A stretch of DNA of 64,000 nucleotides from Alitta virens (GCA_932294295.1 OW028585.1:27280177-27344176); one strand, 5' to 3'; shown: positions 29,822 to 41,280, counted from the stretch's first letter. Numbers and translations: made by a program. The notes: generated by a model from the letters alone, not told the origin.

Positions 29822-29910
29822 CCAGATGACATCACGTGAATCAAGAACGCCCATTGGCTAGGGAGGTCCTTCAACCAATGGGATTCCTGGATTCATATGA
29901 CGTCATCTGG
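29822..29910. mobile_element. Palindromic element, about 90 bp
   Basis: CCAGATGACATCACGTGAAT...CCCATTGG on the left and CCAATGGG...ATTCATATGACGTCATCTGG on the right, loop about 15 bp. Probably a very short TIR element. Confidence 0.75.
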
Positions 29911-29911
29911 T

Positions 29912-30605
29912 ACTTAGTAAGTCTATGAAATCTGCTGTAAACTGAATTGTAATCCTTGACTGTTAATTGACATATGCAGAGAGGTACATATCAGATGATT
30001 TAATGATATTGGGAGTGTGACTTATTACAACTTATCCAAAATAAATTAAAGTTATGCTGATACATGTTATTAATAATTTATTAAACAAGAATAAAAGTGA
30101 GGATTCATATAATTGTGAACTACTAATGTCGAGATTGTTTACAAAGTGCCTCAATTTGATTTATCATTCAGAATAAAAGTTACAATGTACATGAAAATGC
30201 CTTTTTCATACTAATTAAGTGTCCAATATGGCAGCTATGTTGACACGATTACTCAAAAAATAAATAAAATTAATTAATAGACCTAATTACAAAATAGCAA
30301 AATTTCTGTCACAAATTCTATGCTCTATAACAATAGGAAGAAAAAAATATTCCAACCATATGCATGACTCTCTCTGGATTCATGAACAAACATTCTGTCA
30401 CAACCTGCATTTTAGCTCTGAGGAGGATGTCCGGTATTTACACGGTGGCTCACTCTGACATTACCATTTATTGATCCATAAGATTCATATTCAAGATAAC
30501 ATCGTCACTTTAAAAAAATCCTTGCATCGTAGGATATTTTAAACCTGGCACAAAAAGTATATTTTTTTACAACAGTGTAATTAATGTGAAGCGGGAGAGC
30601 ATCTT
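29912..30605. other. No feature recognised
   Basis: AT-rich non-coding sequence. AATATGGCAGCTATGTTGAC at 30228 resembles an M3 end fragment. Confidence 0.35.
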
Positions 30606-30609
30606 ACCC

Positions 30610-30815
30610 TTCAGTGATGTGTGGTGGGTGATTAGGGCTTAACGTCCTGTATTTCTGCACCTGATGAGGTAATTAGGACAGGCAGGGACCATGGTAATGA
30701 GATGAAGGATGAAACAGCCATCCAACATAGGCTCGACCAGGCATCAAACCCGGGACCCAGTGTTTGGAAGTCCAGTGCGCTACCACGGAGCTCGGCCCCC
30801 CACCACCCCAAGGCC
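30610..30815 (-). mobile_element. SINE-2 copy
   Basis: Minus strand: head with GTAGCGCACTGGAC, box B GGGTTTGATGCC, body GGATGGCTGTTTCATCC and tail CAGGTGCAGAAATACAGGAC. The apparent ORFs on both strands here are SINE sequence. Confidence 0.9.
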
Positions 30816-30819
30816 TTAT

Positions 30820-31670
30820 CGAAGGTCTGCCATTCAGACATATCGCACATGCTAAAGCACGTATATGATCACTTAGGTTGCTGGCGCCAAGTACACATTA
30901 CACCCGGGTGCGTGAGGCAGTGGTTGAAATTGATCTACGAGGATAGCAAGATGACGAACCTGCTACATCACCGAAGTCTACGTGAAAGGGTCTGACGGAA
31001 TTCAGAGAAGTAAAATCCTAGTATAGGAGCAAGTAACATGATTGTTTAGACAAGTTTATTTTAATCACACGAATACAGCATGGCTAGTCCCTGTGCATAA
31101 TGAAATGATGCATCGCCGTGCCTGACGATAATCAAAGAACTATTTTGTATGCTGCCAAGTTAAATTTAACCAGCGAAGTGATTGACCTACTTTAATGTTG
31201 TATAGCTGTGTCTATTGAATTCACTCAGACCCTCGTCTTGCAGACTCACCTGGGGTCTTCATTCAAACTGGGTTAACCCAATTTTCAAAGCTCAATGCTG
31301 GCATATTGTCACAACGTGAAATGTACATGGACCCTTGTAAGCATCGTGGTATTGTACTGGAAGTAATTTCACAACACTTATCATAATAAATAATATCATA
31401 TCAGCATAGCCACAATGTTATTAGATTTTTCCTAACAACTGAATGCAAACCTTGTAATATGTTGAAAGTACTTGGTGTTTGCAGAGTGTATGGGCTTTCC
31501 TTATGTACTTAGCACACAGGCGGCTTCTAAAAAATGTTGACATGATCCAAGGTAAACGTCACAACAAGCGCGCGGTTTTCTTTGGTCGAATGGCTGCATC
31601 CGCGCAGACCAATGGATACTACTCAAACAGAAGCTTGTACGTAACTTTGATTAACGATATATGATTGTAT
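30820..31670. other. Upstream region of the GPCR
   Basis: No coding feature. A TTTGCAG at 31478-31484 could be the acceptor of a 5'UTR intron. A TTTAACCAG/GGTTAACCC-type unique sequence is otherwise unassigned. Confidence 0.35.
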
Positions 31671-31671
31671 C

Positions 31672-32814
31672 ATGGATACAGATAATATGTCTACAGGATA
31701 TTTGATTGAATTTGACAGCAATGTTACATCTCCAACTGAAGCACCATATTTTTTATTGGCTGAGACTGGATGGTACATTCAGTCAGTGGCATGCATTTTA
31801 ACAGTGTTACTCGGAGTCATAGGAAATGTTATGGTCATAACTGTTCTTTCATACAAGAATCCAATATCCTCCACGTCAGTGTACTTAATAAATCTTGCTT
31901 TGGCAGACTTAACAGCTTGCGTAAACGGGCAACTATTACGTAATCTTACGAGGGCCTTATTCAGGACTAACTGGTTCCTGGAAGAACCCATTGGCTGCAG
32001 GATATGGTTTTTCATAAACCACTCCGCTAGTACCATATCTTCGTGGTCGTTGGTAGCAGTCACATTGGAAAGAACTCTGGTCGTGTGTTTCCCATTACAA
32101 ACGTCGAAGTTCTGCAAAAAGTCATCAGCTAAAATTGCAGTTATACTTATCAACATATTGAGCTGCGCTTGTTATGTCCATTACTTTTGGAGTTATGGTA
32201 ATCGCTATACTTACAGCAATGGTGGAAAACATCTTATCGGTGTGTGTACTATAGCTTATGAGTATTCCAACCTTGACTATTACATGGATAACATCAGGCC
32301 TATGCAAGATCTGATTGTAAGATCCGCAGCACCATTTGTAATACTTCTGATCAGTAACACTATTATTGTCACTAAACTCTGTCAACATAGGATTAAGAGA
32401 CGTACTATAGTCTCATCAAAAACCCAAGATAACATGAAATCTGTTACTGTAATGCTACTGACTGTTAGTTTTGTTTATCTCATTTCCACATCACCTTTAC
32501 AAGTCTTGTATTTAGTGGATAAGCTGGACCCATTCAGCACCAAACCAACGAACAACAATCAAGCTAAAAGCATGCTCATTTGGAGCATTGCTACAAGCAT
32601 TTATTACGTAAATCATGCTATCAACTTCATACTTTATTGTATAACCGGTCAGGATTTCAGAGACAAAACAAAAATATTGATGAAAAAGTTATTTTCCCGT
32701 ATTAAGCGTAAAAATCAAACAGACGAACAATTTACAATGTCAAGGCCGTCCATGGTCTCACTCCCACATACATCAGCGAGTGATCATTGCTCAGAGTACA
32801 TAAAACATATTTAA
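31672..32814 (+). CDS. Class A (rhodopsin-like) G-protein-coupled receptor, peptide-receptor type, intronless CDS
   Basis: 380 residues, seven hydrophobic segments: TM1 about 35-60 with G51-N52 (N1.50), TM2 with LALAD (D79 = D2.50), TM3 from C109 (C3.25), TM4 about 153-173, TM5 with P221, TM6 with P275, TM7 about 303-325. C109 can pair with C192 in extracellular loop 2. N-glycosylation sequons at N5 and N17 fit an outside N-terminus. The DRY motif is E133-R134-T135, NPxxY is N318-F-I-L-Y322, and there is no Trp at 4.50. A basic helix-8 region (DFRDKTKILMKKLFSRIKRK) is followed by a Ser/Thr-rich tail; no palmitoylation Cys follows C323. The ligand is unknown. The sequence style suggests an invertebrate neuropeptide or chemosensory orphan receptor. 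A TTTGCAG acceptor at about 31484 may end a 5'UTR intron. Confidence 0.93.
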   Translation: MDTDNMSTGYLIEFDSNVTSPTEAPYFLLAETGWYIQSVACILTVLLGVIGNVMVITVLSYKNPISSTSVYLINLALADLTACVNGQLLRNLTRALFRTNWFLEEPIGCRIWFFINHSASTISSWSLVAVTLERTLVVCFPLQTSKFCKKSSAKIAVILINILSCACYVHYFWSYGNRYTYSNGGKHLIGVCTIAYEYSNLDYYMDNIRPMQDLIVRSAAPFVILLISNTIIVTKLCQHRIKRRTIVSSKTQDNMKSVTVMLLTVSFVYLISTSPLQVLYLVDKLDPFSTKPTNNNQAKSMLIWSIATSIYYVNHAINFILYCITGQDFRDKTKILMKKLFSRIKRKNQTDEQFTMSRPSMVSLPHTSASDHCSEYIKHI

Positions 32815-33007
32815 AGACTTATTTATTTATCAAGAATATTCTTTTTCAAAAAAAGAATAGATACCTGGTGTTGTGTATAGAATGCCAGCAGCACTAGGCC
32901 TACTAATGTAAACACTCAAATACAATATGATGGCTACTGCCTCATTGAGACCAATGTTTGTGCCTTGTATCTATTGTATAAATATAAATTGAACATATTT
33001 TCTTGAA

Positions 33008-33135
33008 CAATTCAGTCTTTATTTGACGAAAATCGGACCAATATTAGAAGAGCAGCAGCCTTTTAAAGTATATGAATACCTATGCCATAGCGAATGCATC
33101 CCCCTCCCTACCTACGCTGCCTACGCTGCTGCTGC
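33008..33135 (-). repeat. Dispersed repeat, inverted relative to 35.75-35.89 kb
   Basis: CAATTCAGTCTTTATTTGAC, AAAATCGGACCAATATTAG and CAGCCTTTTAAAGTATAT are the complement of 35820-35885. Confidence 0.8.
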
Positions 33136-33139
33136 GTTG

Positions 33140-33895
33140 ACCCATATATTGTCAAAACTCTGAGCGTTCATTCGCCTTAATATACCTGATCTGTCATAGA
33201 ACATAGTATGATAGTTCTATACTTGATAAAGGCCTAGGCCCAGGTATAAAAAATCCTACAATAACTGATTTTATTCTATATTTTGTGCATTTTTATATAT
33301 TATATATGTTTAAATATTCTTATATATACATATATTTTTAACTGTTTCATCTTTTTAATATATTAATATAAATTTTTTTAATATTCATATTTGAACAGCG
33401 CCTGAGGGCATTTTAAACGAATGAATTTGTCACTTTATAAATTTTGTAAAATATTACATAATATAATAATTAAACCTGAGAAATGTATTAAGACATGAAA
33501 TTGTGAATAAAATCACCAAAGTGAAATTTTTTTTGCTAAAGTCTTTGATTGAAATAAATGAAAATGGTTTTAATTGTTATTGGAGTGTAAAGAATGTTGA
33601 ATATCTAAAGAGTAAATATGTGAAAATTAAAGTAAACACATGTATGCCAAAAAGTTTGAACGACCACTTGAGGCTGTAATAACAATTTAGCTGTAGTTTT
33701 ATGTAGTTTTGGCTATCTCTAGCTAAAATTGAACAATATTTATAAGTTGTACTGTGCATCCAAATATATGTTGTTTGTGTGAGAGGTTAGAAATAACACT
33801 GCACTCAATGTTGACATATGTTTTAAATGTATATGTAACATGATAATGAATGTATTAAATCTGCCATTAATTTGGTTACTACACACTGTACATAT
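33140..33895. other. AT-rich GPCR 3' flank, with a possible fragment of the 40.6-kb element
   Basis: GAAAATGGTTTTAATTGTTA...GGAGTGTAAAGAATG at 33560-33596 resembles 40746-40782. Otherwise nothing seen. Confidence 0.35.
33506..33511 (+). terminator. Candidate poly(A) signal after the GPCR
   Basis: AATAAA about 690 bp after the stop in AT-rich DNA. Weak support. Confidence 0.2.
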
Positions 33896-33904
33896 CAACT
33901 TTAT

Positions 33905-34010
33905 GTTTTCTCAACGCAGTTGCTGTGAGCCGATCAGAACGCATCATTGCCATCCAGCACGGGTATATATTGGCTGTACAGTATGTTGGCTGGTTGCAAT
34001 GTGGATGGCC
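33905..34010 (-). repeat. Dispersed repeat, inverted copy of 2745-2875
   Basis: Complement contains ATACCCGTGCTGGATGGCAA and GTTCTGATCGGCTCACAGCA as at 2805-2860. Confidence 0.65.
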
Positions 34011-34021
34011 CTAGAGTATGT

Positions 34022-34245
34022 TGGGGGCCTAGCTGAGTGGTAGCGTGCTGGGCTTCCAGCCACTGGGTTCAATTGTAACGTCCTGTATTTCTGCACCTGA
34101 TGGGTTAATTAGGACAGGCAGAGACCATGGCAATGAGACGAAGGATGAAACAGCCATCCAACTTAGGCTCAACCAGGAATTGAACCCGTGACCCAGTGGT
34201 TGCAAGCCCAGCACACTACCACTGACCCAGGCCACCTTCGCCCCC
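34022..34245. mobile_element. Fold-back SINE-2 pair (plus head, minus full copy)
   Basis: 34022-34073 is a plus tRNA-like head (GGGGGCCTAGCTGAGTGGTA, GGGCTTCCAGCCACTGGGTT). 34075-34245 is a minus copy from tail to head. Confidence 0.88.
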
Positions 34246-34249
34246 CCCT

Positions 34250-35420
34250 CCCAGAGGATGCTGGGCAACTGTTTCCACAGTGTACAGGCTTTTATATTCA
34301 TTAAGCTACAGCAAACCAAATGGATAAGATTAGATAAGATAACATTTTATTTAAAGTCAGTGGTGAAATAAAAACAAAACAACACGAGCTAAAAGCTTTT
34401 CGCCGACAGAAAATATAACAAAGCAAGGTGAAATATTTGCAAATGAGTCAGTGAATTGAAATATGTATTTAAATACCATTAAAACTTATTACAAGGCATT
34501 TCTTTTACAGAGAATACAGTTGCCACATTGACAGGTACTAAGGATATTGTGCTAACTTTAAAATTGGTTTGTTGGTCACATTATGGCTAATTCAAATATC
34601 CAAACAAAACAAGCAATGCATGTGAAAAATAGCAGTCATCAAAAGTTCAGAAAGTTGACACTTGGTGCTCAGTCAGTCAGTGGCAGTTCTACACTTGACT
34701 GCCACCTTGTGGCATACTTTGCAGTGGGAAATGAAAGGTTGAAGAAAACCAAAACATTTACTTATGTATTTGAATGTACAATTGACAGCTGGAAAAAATA
34801 GAAGGAAATAGATTCATATGATACAAGTCTAATTATAAATTTAATCTGGGTTAATATAGGAATAATTTAGCACAAACCCACCTGGAAGGCCATGCTCTCC
34901 GAAATTAGTACCCCTGCACTGGCAGGGCCTTAATATTTGGTTAAGTTTTTGATCACCCACACTTCAAACTAAATCGGTTTAATTTTTTATTTTTCTACCT
35001 GTCTTCATTTATTCTAGGGCTTACATTAATTAATCCCATATCCAATGAGAATTCAGCTAATCATTAACTTCTTACCAAAGACCATAAGATCGGAAGCCAT
35101 CTGTGTAGAACTGCCACTGACTGACTGCGCACCAAGCGTCAACTTGCCGAATTTCTGAAGAGAGACTTCGACAGCAAAGCATAATAGATATCTATCTATC
35201 TATTATTCGGTTGAGGTGGAAGTTACCAACATCAACACAAGGGTATTGTCAGAGAGCAACACCAGACATATCCTTATTTGTGGGTTGTCTTAAATAGGAA
35301 GGTTTCAAACTGCTGTTGAGGATGTTTATCATTATTATGTAATTCAAAGCAACTGCCTTTAATTTTCTGTAATTATAGTGCAGGTATTTCACACTTGAAT
35401 CGCTTGCAATTTGTCGAGTA
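34250..35420. other. No feature recognised
   Basis: A CTCF-like match (minus) at 34699-34712 is treated under findings. The rest is unassigned. Confidence 0.4.
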
Positions 35421-35424
35421 ATTA

Positions 35425-35890
35425 AGCCTCTGTCACACTGGGCAATTTAGCCGTAGTGAACCCGTAGTATTACGCAATTGTTACGCAACGCGCTACCCGG
35501 CTCGAACTCGACGGCTACAAAACGGCTACCCGTGGATACCCGGCAAGCACCCGTGGGTAAGCCGGGAGTTTCGGGGCCAGTAGCTGGTTGTGCTTGCATG
35601 GCACAACCGTAGAAATCTCCGGCTGTTCAAAAAATAAAAAATACCCGTAGAAGCCGGCGGGTGACCCGTGGAAGCAGGCGGGTGACCCGTGGAAGCCGGC
35701 GGTTGACCCGTGGAAGCCGGCGAAATATCACCCCGGCGGCTTGTTGAGGGGTTCCACGGGTAACCCGCCGGCTTTTTGCTACCAGCGTCAGCGTAGGCAG
35801 GGAGTAGGGGTTGTATATACTTTAAAAGGCTGCGCCGCTCCTCTAATATTAGTCCGATTTTCCTCAAATAAAGACTGAATTGTAGTATAT
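35425..35890. mobile_element. GC-rich repeat element with a GGCGGGTGACCCGTGGAAGC tandem array
   Basis: Begins GCCTCTGTCACACTGGGCAA, a start typical of fold-back/TIR repeats. It has about four 21-bp tandem units at 35650-35725 and shares its right part with 33.0 kb in inverted orientation. Far more GC-rich than its surroundings. Minus ORF at 35526-35867 is repeat translation. Confidence 0.7.
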
Positions 35891-35894
35891 CCTA

Positions 35895-36820
35895 GGTATT
35901 ATCTATGTATAAAAAATGTCATAAATTTCTGATGTGAATTTAATCATTTAATCTTGTATGGTTTATAGCTTCATATATATGTATATACTGGTGATAACAA
36001 CAGCTGTGTTAAAACTCCCTCACATGCAGTTCTTCATAAGAGGGTATAGCTGGAATACAGACTAATTTAATATCTGTTCAGACACTTGCCTGAGTGATCT
36101 CATGCATCAAGGCTGAGAACCGGAAGTGCTCTATGAATGTTGCATGCTGGGTAACATAATACCGGGGGTAGACACTTCCATTTCCGGTAGCCCAGCGACT
36201 TCCTGTCTGGGGAAATCTGCTTGTCCGGAGAATGTCATGCGTAGTTTTGTGAAATATATAGGACCATTATGTAGTATTATGTAGTGACAGATTTTTCATA
36301 TTAATCATAAAAGATGGTTATTGTGGTATTACTTATTTGTGCAAAACAAGCAATAAATCGTTGAGGAAGTCGAATAGTTGTTGCTCTGTGAAAGAGTGAA
36401 TCCAATATGGCGGTTTTTTGTGTTGGAGAAGGTGCTCTCTGATTGGTTGATTAGGTCACATGGTTTTGTGAGGGGCCTCATAGGGGGGGGGGAGAACTTG
36501 ACAGAGGCCCTCAAGGGTTATGTTATATTGTTGCTTGATTTTGCACAAAAGTGCATTTGTCCATGCACAAATGTTTTAATGGTTTAAGTTATTTAAGTTA
36601 TTTAATAATCATAATTATAATTCTGTGCCCTTTCTTGTTTCAAATGCCATTCTAGACTTTCATTCAGGATTCAGGATTCTAAACTTTTGTAGGCTTCAAT
36701 TCAAACTTCTGATTCAATGTGAGACCTGTATGAATGTAATTCAATGACATGTGTGATTGTCATCTTATTTTCTCATATATAATATTATGTGTGTGTATAT
36801 TTCTAATAGTTGGGTTTCCA
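35895..36820. other. No feature recognised
   Basis: Unassigned sequence with a G10 run at 36484. Confidence 0.4.
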
Positions 36821-36821
36821 G

Positions 36822-36876
<55 letters not shown>

Positions 36877-37308
36877 GCAACCAGAAAATCAAACAATCAA
36901 CCAACCAATTAAGGAACCAAGCAACCAAACAATCAATCAATAAAGCAAGCAATCAAGCAATCAAGCAATCAAGCAATCAATCAATCAATCACCCAAACAA
37001 ACAATCAAACCATCAATCAATCAATCAACCAATCAATCAACCAATCAACCAATCAAAGCAACCAAACAATCAATCAATCAATCATCCAATCAAACAAACA
37101 AACAAACAAACAATCAATCAATCAATCAAGCAACCAAACAAGCAACCAATCAATCAATCAATCAACCAATCAAACAATCAACCAATCAAGCAACAAACAA
37201 ACAATCAATCAATCAAGCAACCAAACAAGCAACCAATTAATCAATCAATCAACCAATCAACCAATCAAACAATCAACCAATCAAGCAACCAAACAATCAA
37301 TCAATAAT
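36822..37308. repeat. (AATC)n microsatellite, about 490 bp
   Basis: Pure AATC at first, then mixed AATC/AACC/AAGC units. The open 165-codon frame (NQSINQSINQ) is low-complexity and not a gene. Confidence 0.97.
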
Positions 37309-37309
37309 C

Positions 37310-37990
37310 ATTGTCCGAGTGGTATATATGCGGATAGTGAGTGTCTTCTGTGTCATTAGACATACAGATCACCTTCTTAGTCAAAACATGTCTCACTAAA
37401 TGACACAAACGACTATAAGACTGATTTTTTGTCGGATGAATCTAAGCTAACATGTTAGTCAAAATTACTATTACATATGTAAGACTCAGATCAGGGGCCA
37501 GCCCCAAATCAGGGGCCAATCCCTAATCAGGGGCCAGAACATTGTTCATGATGTCACTAAACAATTGTCTAAACAATTTACGGGTCTAAAAACCCTGCAG
37601 TTTCTGCACAGAAAAAATAAAATAATCATTAGCCTAAGGACCTACCGAGGACTATTAAATGTTTTTAGCCCTGACTGCCTTCTTTTAATTGATAGGCTAG
37701 CTGATATTAGCTCAGGCTATTTTTGTCCAAAAAATTTCCCTTTTCCCCCTTTTTATTTCTTAAAAAAAGAAAATGTATTTCTGATGTTATTCTTTTTTTC
37801 AAGGTTGGATCTGCAGCACAAAATGTAAATGGTAAATACAAAGTGGTCCTTGATTAGGGACTGCCCCCCATTCTGAGTCTTACATATATATATATACAGG
37901 GGTTCAGTATATAGGGTTCAATCTATGGTGATCAATCTCTGGTGTTAAAGTTGAAAAAATAACTTATCACTTAAATGCTAATTATCATAG
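37310..37990. other. No gene; CAGGGGCCA repeats
   Basis: ATCAGGGGCCA occurs three times at 37490-37535 and, inverted, near 37855 (TGATTAGGGACTG). Possibly a decayed TIR element; otherwise nothing. Confidence 0.4.
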
Positions 37991-37997
37991 GACCTAT

Positions 37998-38155
37998 GGT
38001 TGGAAGTTTATATAGACCAAATGATATTGCTTTAATCTTGAAAATCTTGCACATTGAACTGTAGCAAAACGTCACTAATAAAATTGTGATGAAAATACAG
38101 GAAAAATGTAATGCCACAGGCACTGCAAATAAAGCGCATGTAAACTTTTGAACCC
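37998..38155. mobile_element. Possible short mariner-like TIR remnant
   Basis: GGTTGGAAGTTTATATAGAC at the left and complement GGTTCAAAAGTTTACATGCG at the right, about 158 bp. Confidence 0.45.
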
Positions 38156-38159
38156 GGCT

Positions 38160-38820
38160 TTAAGAATTACAATAAGCATGCCATGTGCCATTCTTGATAT
38201 CCCATGATCCCATTCCTTAGCAAATGAAACAAATCAGCTTATATCCCAAATACCCAATAAGTGAAATCAGGCATTATAGAATGCATTCTGCTGGAATAAT
38301 ATGGTTAATCAATTTGTCCTAAGCCCTTTTCATAACAACATGGCTTCACGTAAAACCTTAAGAAGGTCATGGACCTTTGACCTCATTATATAGGTCGTCA
38401 CGTGACAATGTCTTATCTTGACCTCTGACCTCCTTTCGTGACCTTTGGCCTCCTTTCGTGACCTTTGGCCTCATTTGTCCCTAACGATATGTCAGTTACA
38501 GTTAAGTTAGCACTGGGCATGCTAAGTACTTAATGGCCATTTAAGCATGAAATACATGTTTTGTAAGCATGGAATAATTCCTAATTGAGTAAGCAAGTAT
38601 TTAAGTTAACAATATTATTTCTTAGTACTTCTATGTGCATTTTCATGTAACTTACCATTCAATTAATATAATGTAATTTAATTGATATTGAATCAATTTT
38701 ACTTATTTTAATTGCATTATTTAGATTTTGTATTACGGACAATTATGGTCAATAAAATATTACTACTACTGCTATTAGGGATTATATGACGTTTTAAATT
38801 GCAATCTATGGAAATGAAAG
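38160..38820. other. Non-coding; cluster of TGACCT half-sites
   Basis: 38368-38482 holds repeated TGACCTTTGGCCTC-type units. The rest is AT-rich. Confidence 0.5.
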
Positions 38821-38822
38821 CT

Positions 38823-39837
38823 ACGGAGCCCCTATGAGGACATGGCAGAGTAAATTAAAGAAAAAAAAAACACAGGTTAAATTACGGCAAATATATATTT
38901 TTCCTCAGCGCACGAGTTAATTAACTCGTGTGCACGAGAAACATTTGGGTAGTTCTGCATTTGTGCACAAGTTAAAAAATGCGGTTCCTTGCAATGAAAA
39001 AATAGTCCCTGCAGTAAACTGCAATGAACAAATCAATCAATCAATCGCACATGTAGATGTTATATCAATTGGACAATCAATACCCATCAATCAATCTATC
39101 TATCTATCTATCTATCTATTTACCTATCTATCTATCTGTCTGTCTGTCTGTCTATCAAGATTCAAAAATATTTTATTTTGAACATACATTTACATATATA
39201 AATCTATCTGATGGTACAACTATATAAATTATCTGTCTATCTATCTATCTATCTATGGGTGTATAAGTTTAAGTCTGTATACTTGTTTATCGAAGATGTT
39301 TGTATATGTGACTACATGTATGTAAATGATTATTGAATTTACAGAGCAAAAGTACAAAAACATTTACATATACAAGATTGCCATCTTTAGGAAGAACATG
39401 TAATTTCATGCACTTAATTGAAAACCCCATCTTTCTTGCACTTTTAGTTGCTGAAATATAACAAAATAATCTTTGCAATCAAGATATACCTAATGAACTT
39501 TCTGACATATGTCCTAATTGGCTGGGGTCACTGAGTGCACCTTACTACAGAGGGCTTGGCCATTCAATGGAACAGCATTTTAAACTCCTAATAAGAAAAA
39601 CTATTAGGCCTAGATATAAGATAGTGATAGAAGTGTGCATCCCTTTTTCTCGTGTGCACTTAATTATCTCGTGCGCACCACTTAATTAAAAAGAAAAAAA
39701 TATTTTTGTACCACCAAATGTTTGTCGTGCGCACACTTAATTTACTCATGTGCAGGGAAAAAAATATGTTTCGTTAATTTACTCGTGCGCACTGGAAGAT
39801 TTAATTTTTTTCTGCCATGTCCTTTTAGGGGCTCCGT
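38823..39837. mobile_element. Non-autonomous DNA transposon, 1.0 kb, 27-bp TIRs
   Basis: Left ACGGAGCCCCTATGAGGACA TGGCAGA and right TCTGCCATGTCC..AGGGGCTCCGT are inverted copies. Subterminal CTCGTGCGCAC motifs recur in both arms. TATC/TGTC microsatellites at 39086-39155 and 39232-39256 are inside. No transposase frame. Confidence 0.88.
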
Positions 39838-40619
39838 AATAAGCTGCTTTTCAGCTAAAGAAAAATGAGAAAATAGACTTCATAACATTACTATGTTTTC
39901 ATATTTGTTATTATATTAACTGCAATTTGGAAACTTTTTTTATATCTTTGTATGTCATCTTCATTTTCATCATAATCATTAATCATATTGCAGAAAAACC
40001 CTCATGGTTTCCTATGGTCAAAGCAGGGTATTTGCAAGGTTTTTAATACAGTTGATCCACTCTTTAAGACCACTTCGCTGTTAAAACCATACGATTGTTT
40101 AACCAAATCTATAGTAACCAGATTAATTTCCCTCACAATTAAGACCACCTCGCTATTTGGACCATATTATAGTTCCACTATACTTTCCTTACATTCTTGT
40201 AATAGTATTTCACCTCTCCATTAAGACAACCTCACTATTAAGACCATTATGTAGGCCTATTGCACCATATATGTTTTCATCATACTGGCGAGGGTGTTAA
40301 TCTACTTTCATGTCATGCAACAACAAATACTAGATAAATCATAAATGATATGGTTATGAAATATTTAGCAGGAAAGATGATCTCCTTTTATCAGGGAACT
40401 AGCTCTTTACACACAGCTGATAAGATTGGGTTCGTTGACCCGAAATAGCCTGAGAATACATAAAGCCAATTTGGAAAGCCATGAATATTGATTGGTACTG
40501 GCTATGGGGGTTTAACAAGCAGAACATGGGTCCAAAAGAGACATTAGCCAATCAGGAAATCTGACCCTTTGTTCTGTATAACATTATTTGATGTAATGCA
40601 CCCACATAGGACTATAGAT

Positions 40620-40860
40620 ATACAGTTAGGTCCAAAAGTTTACATATGTCATTATATGCGCACAGCAATACTCCATACAAGAAACGTGAATGCAATTATC
40701 CAAGTGCATAAAGGTTGGATAGAAATAAACCATTATATTAAAGGAAAATGGTTTTGAATTTTTTATTGGAATTTAAAGAATGGTTATTATTTTATTAAAA
40801 GAAAGGAGCTGGAAATGGAAGTCTGCTTAAATGGATCTTAATTTTTGGACCTGACTTTAA
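40620..40860. mobile_element. Short Tc1/mariner-like TIR element
   Basis: Left TACAGTTAGGTCCAAAAGTT and right complement TTAAAGTCAGGTCCAAAAAT. No ORF. Nested in the 2.2-kb element. Confidence 0.75.
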
Positions 40861-40984
40861 TGTTAGCTATATGTAAAAGAGATTCATAAACTAGGAGGTC
40901 ATATTTACACATCAGCCCAGAGGTGGGGGTATTTCACCTGCGCATAGAGGTATGTAAGTCTTAAATAAACATTTTTCATATATT

Positions 40985-41280
40985 TGATAGATAGATAGAT
41001 ATGGGAAGTGCAGCCCTCTAAGGCAAGTTCTTGCCACTATCAAGGGTTGATTGATGAGGTGAGAGAGAGGAGGAGTCCACCCATGTTACACATTTACCCC
41101 ATGGGTGGGATTTTTAACTAGCCTCAGCATAGACACTGAGTACAAGGGACCGCCAATTTAACGTCTCATCCAAACGACATCCAGCTGGGATAATGCTCAT
41201 GAAAGGTGCCCGGGCCTGGGATTGTACCCAGGTCCTTCGGAAGAGCAGGCGAGCCTCTTACCACTAGACCACCAGGCTGC
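40985..41280 (-). mobile_element. SINE-1A copy, full length
   Basis: Reads, on the minus strand, from a tRNA-like head (CTAGTGGTAAGAGGCTCGCC, box B GGTACAATCCCAGG) through GACGTTAAATTGGCGGTCCC to AGAGGGCTGCACTTCCCATA and a (TATC) tail. Confidence 0.92.

Noticed and set aside
31779..32388. Minus frames of 125 and 87 codons
   Set aside because: Shadows of the GPCR gene on the other strand.
34029..34319. Minus frame of 96 codons
   Set aside because: Translation of the SINE-2 fold-back.
36810..37307. Open frame of 165 codons (NQSINQ repeats)
   Set aside because: It is the translation of an AATC microsatellite, with no start context, splice signals or complexity.
36822..37308. CRISPR-like regular repeat
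   Set aside because: Four-base microsatellite, no spacers; the genome is eukaryotic.
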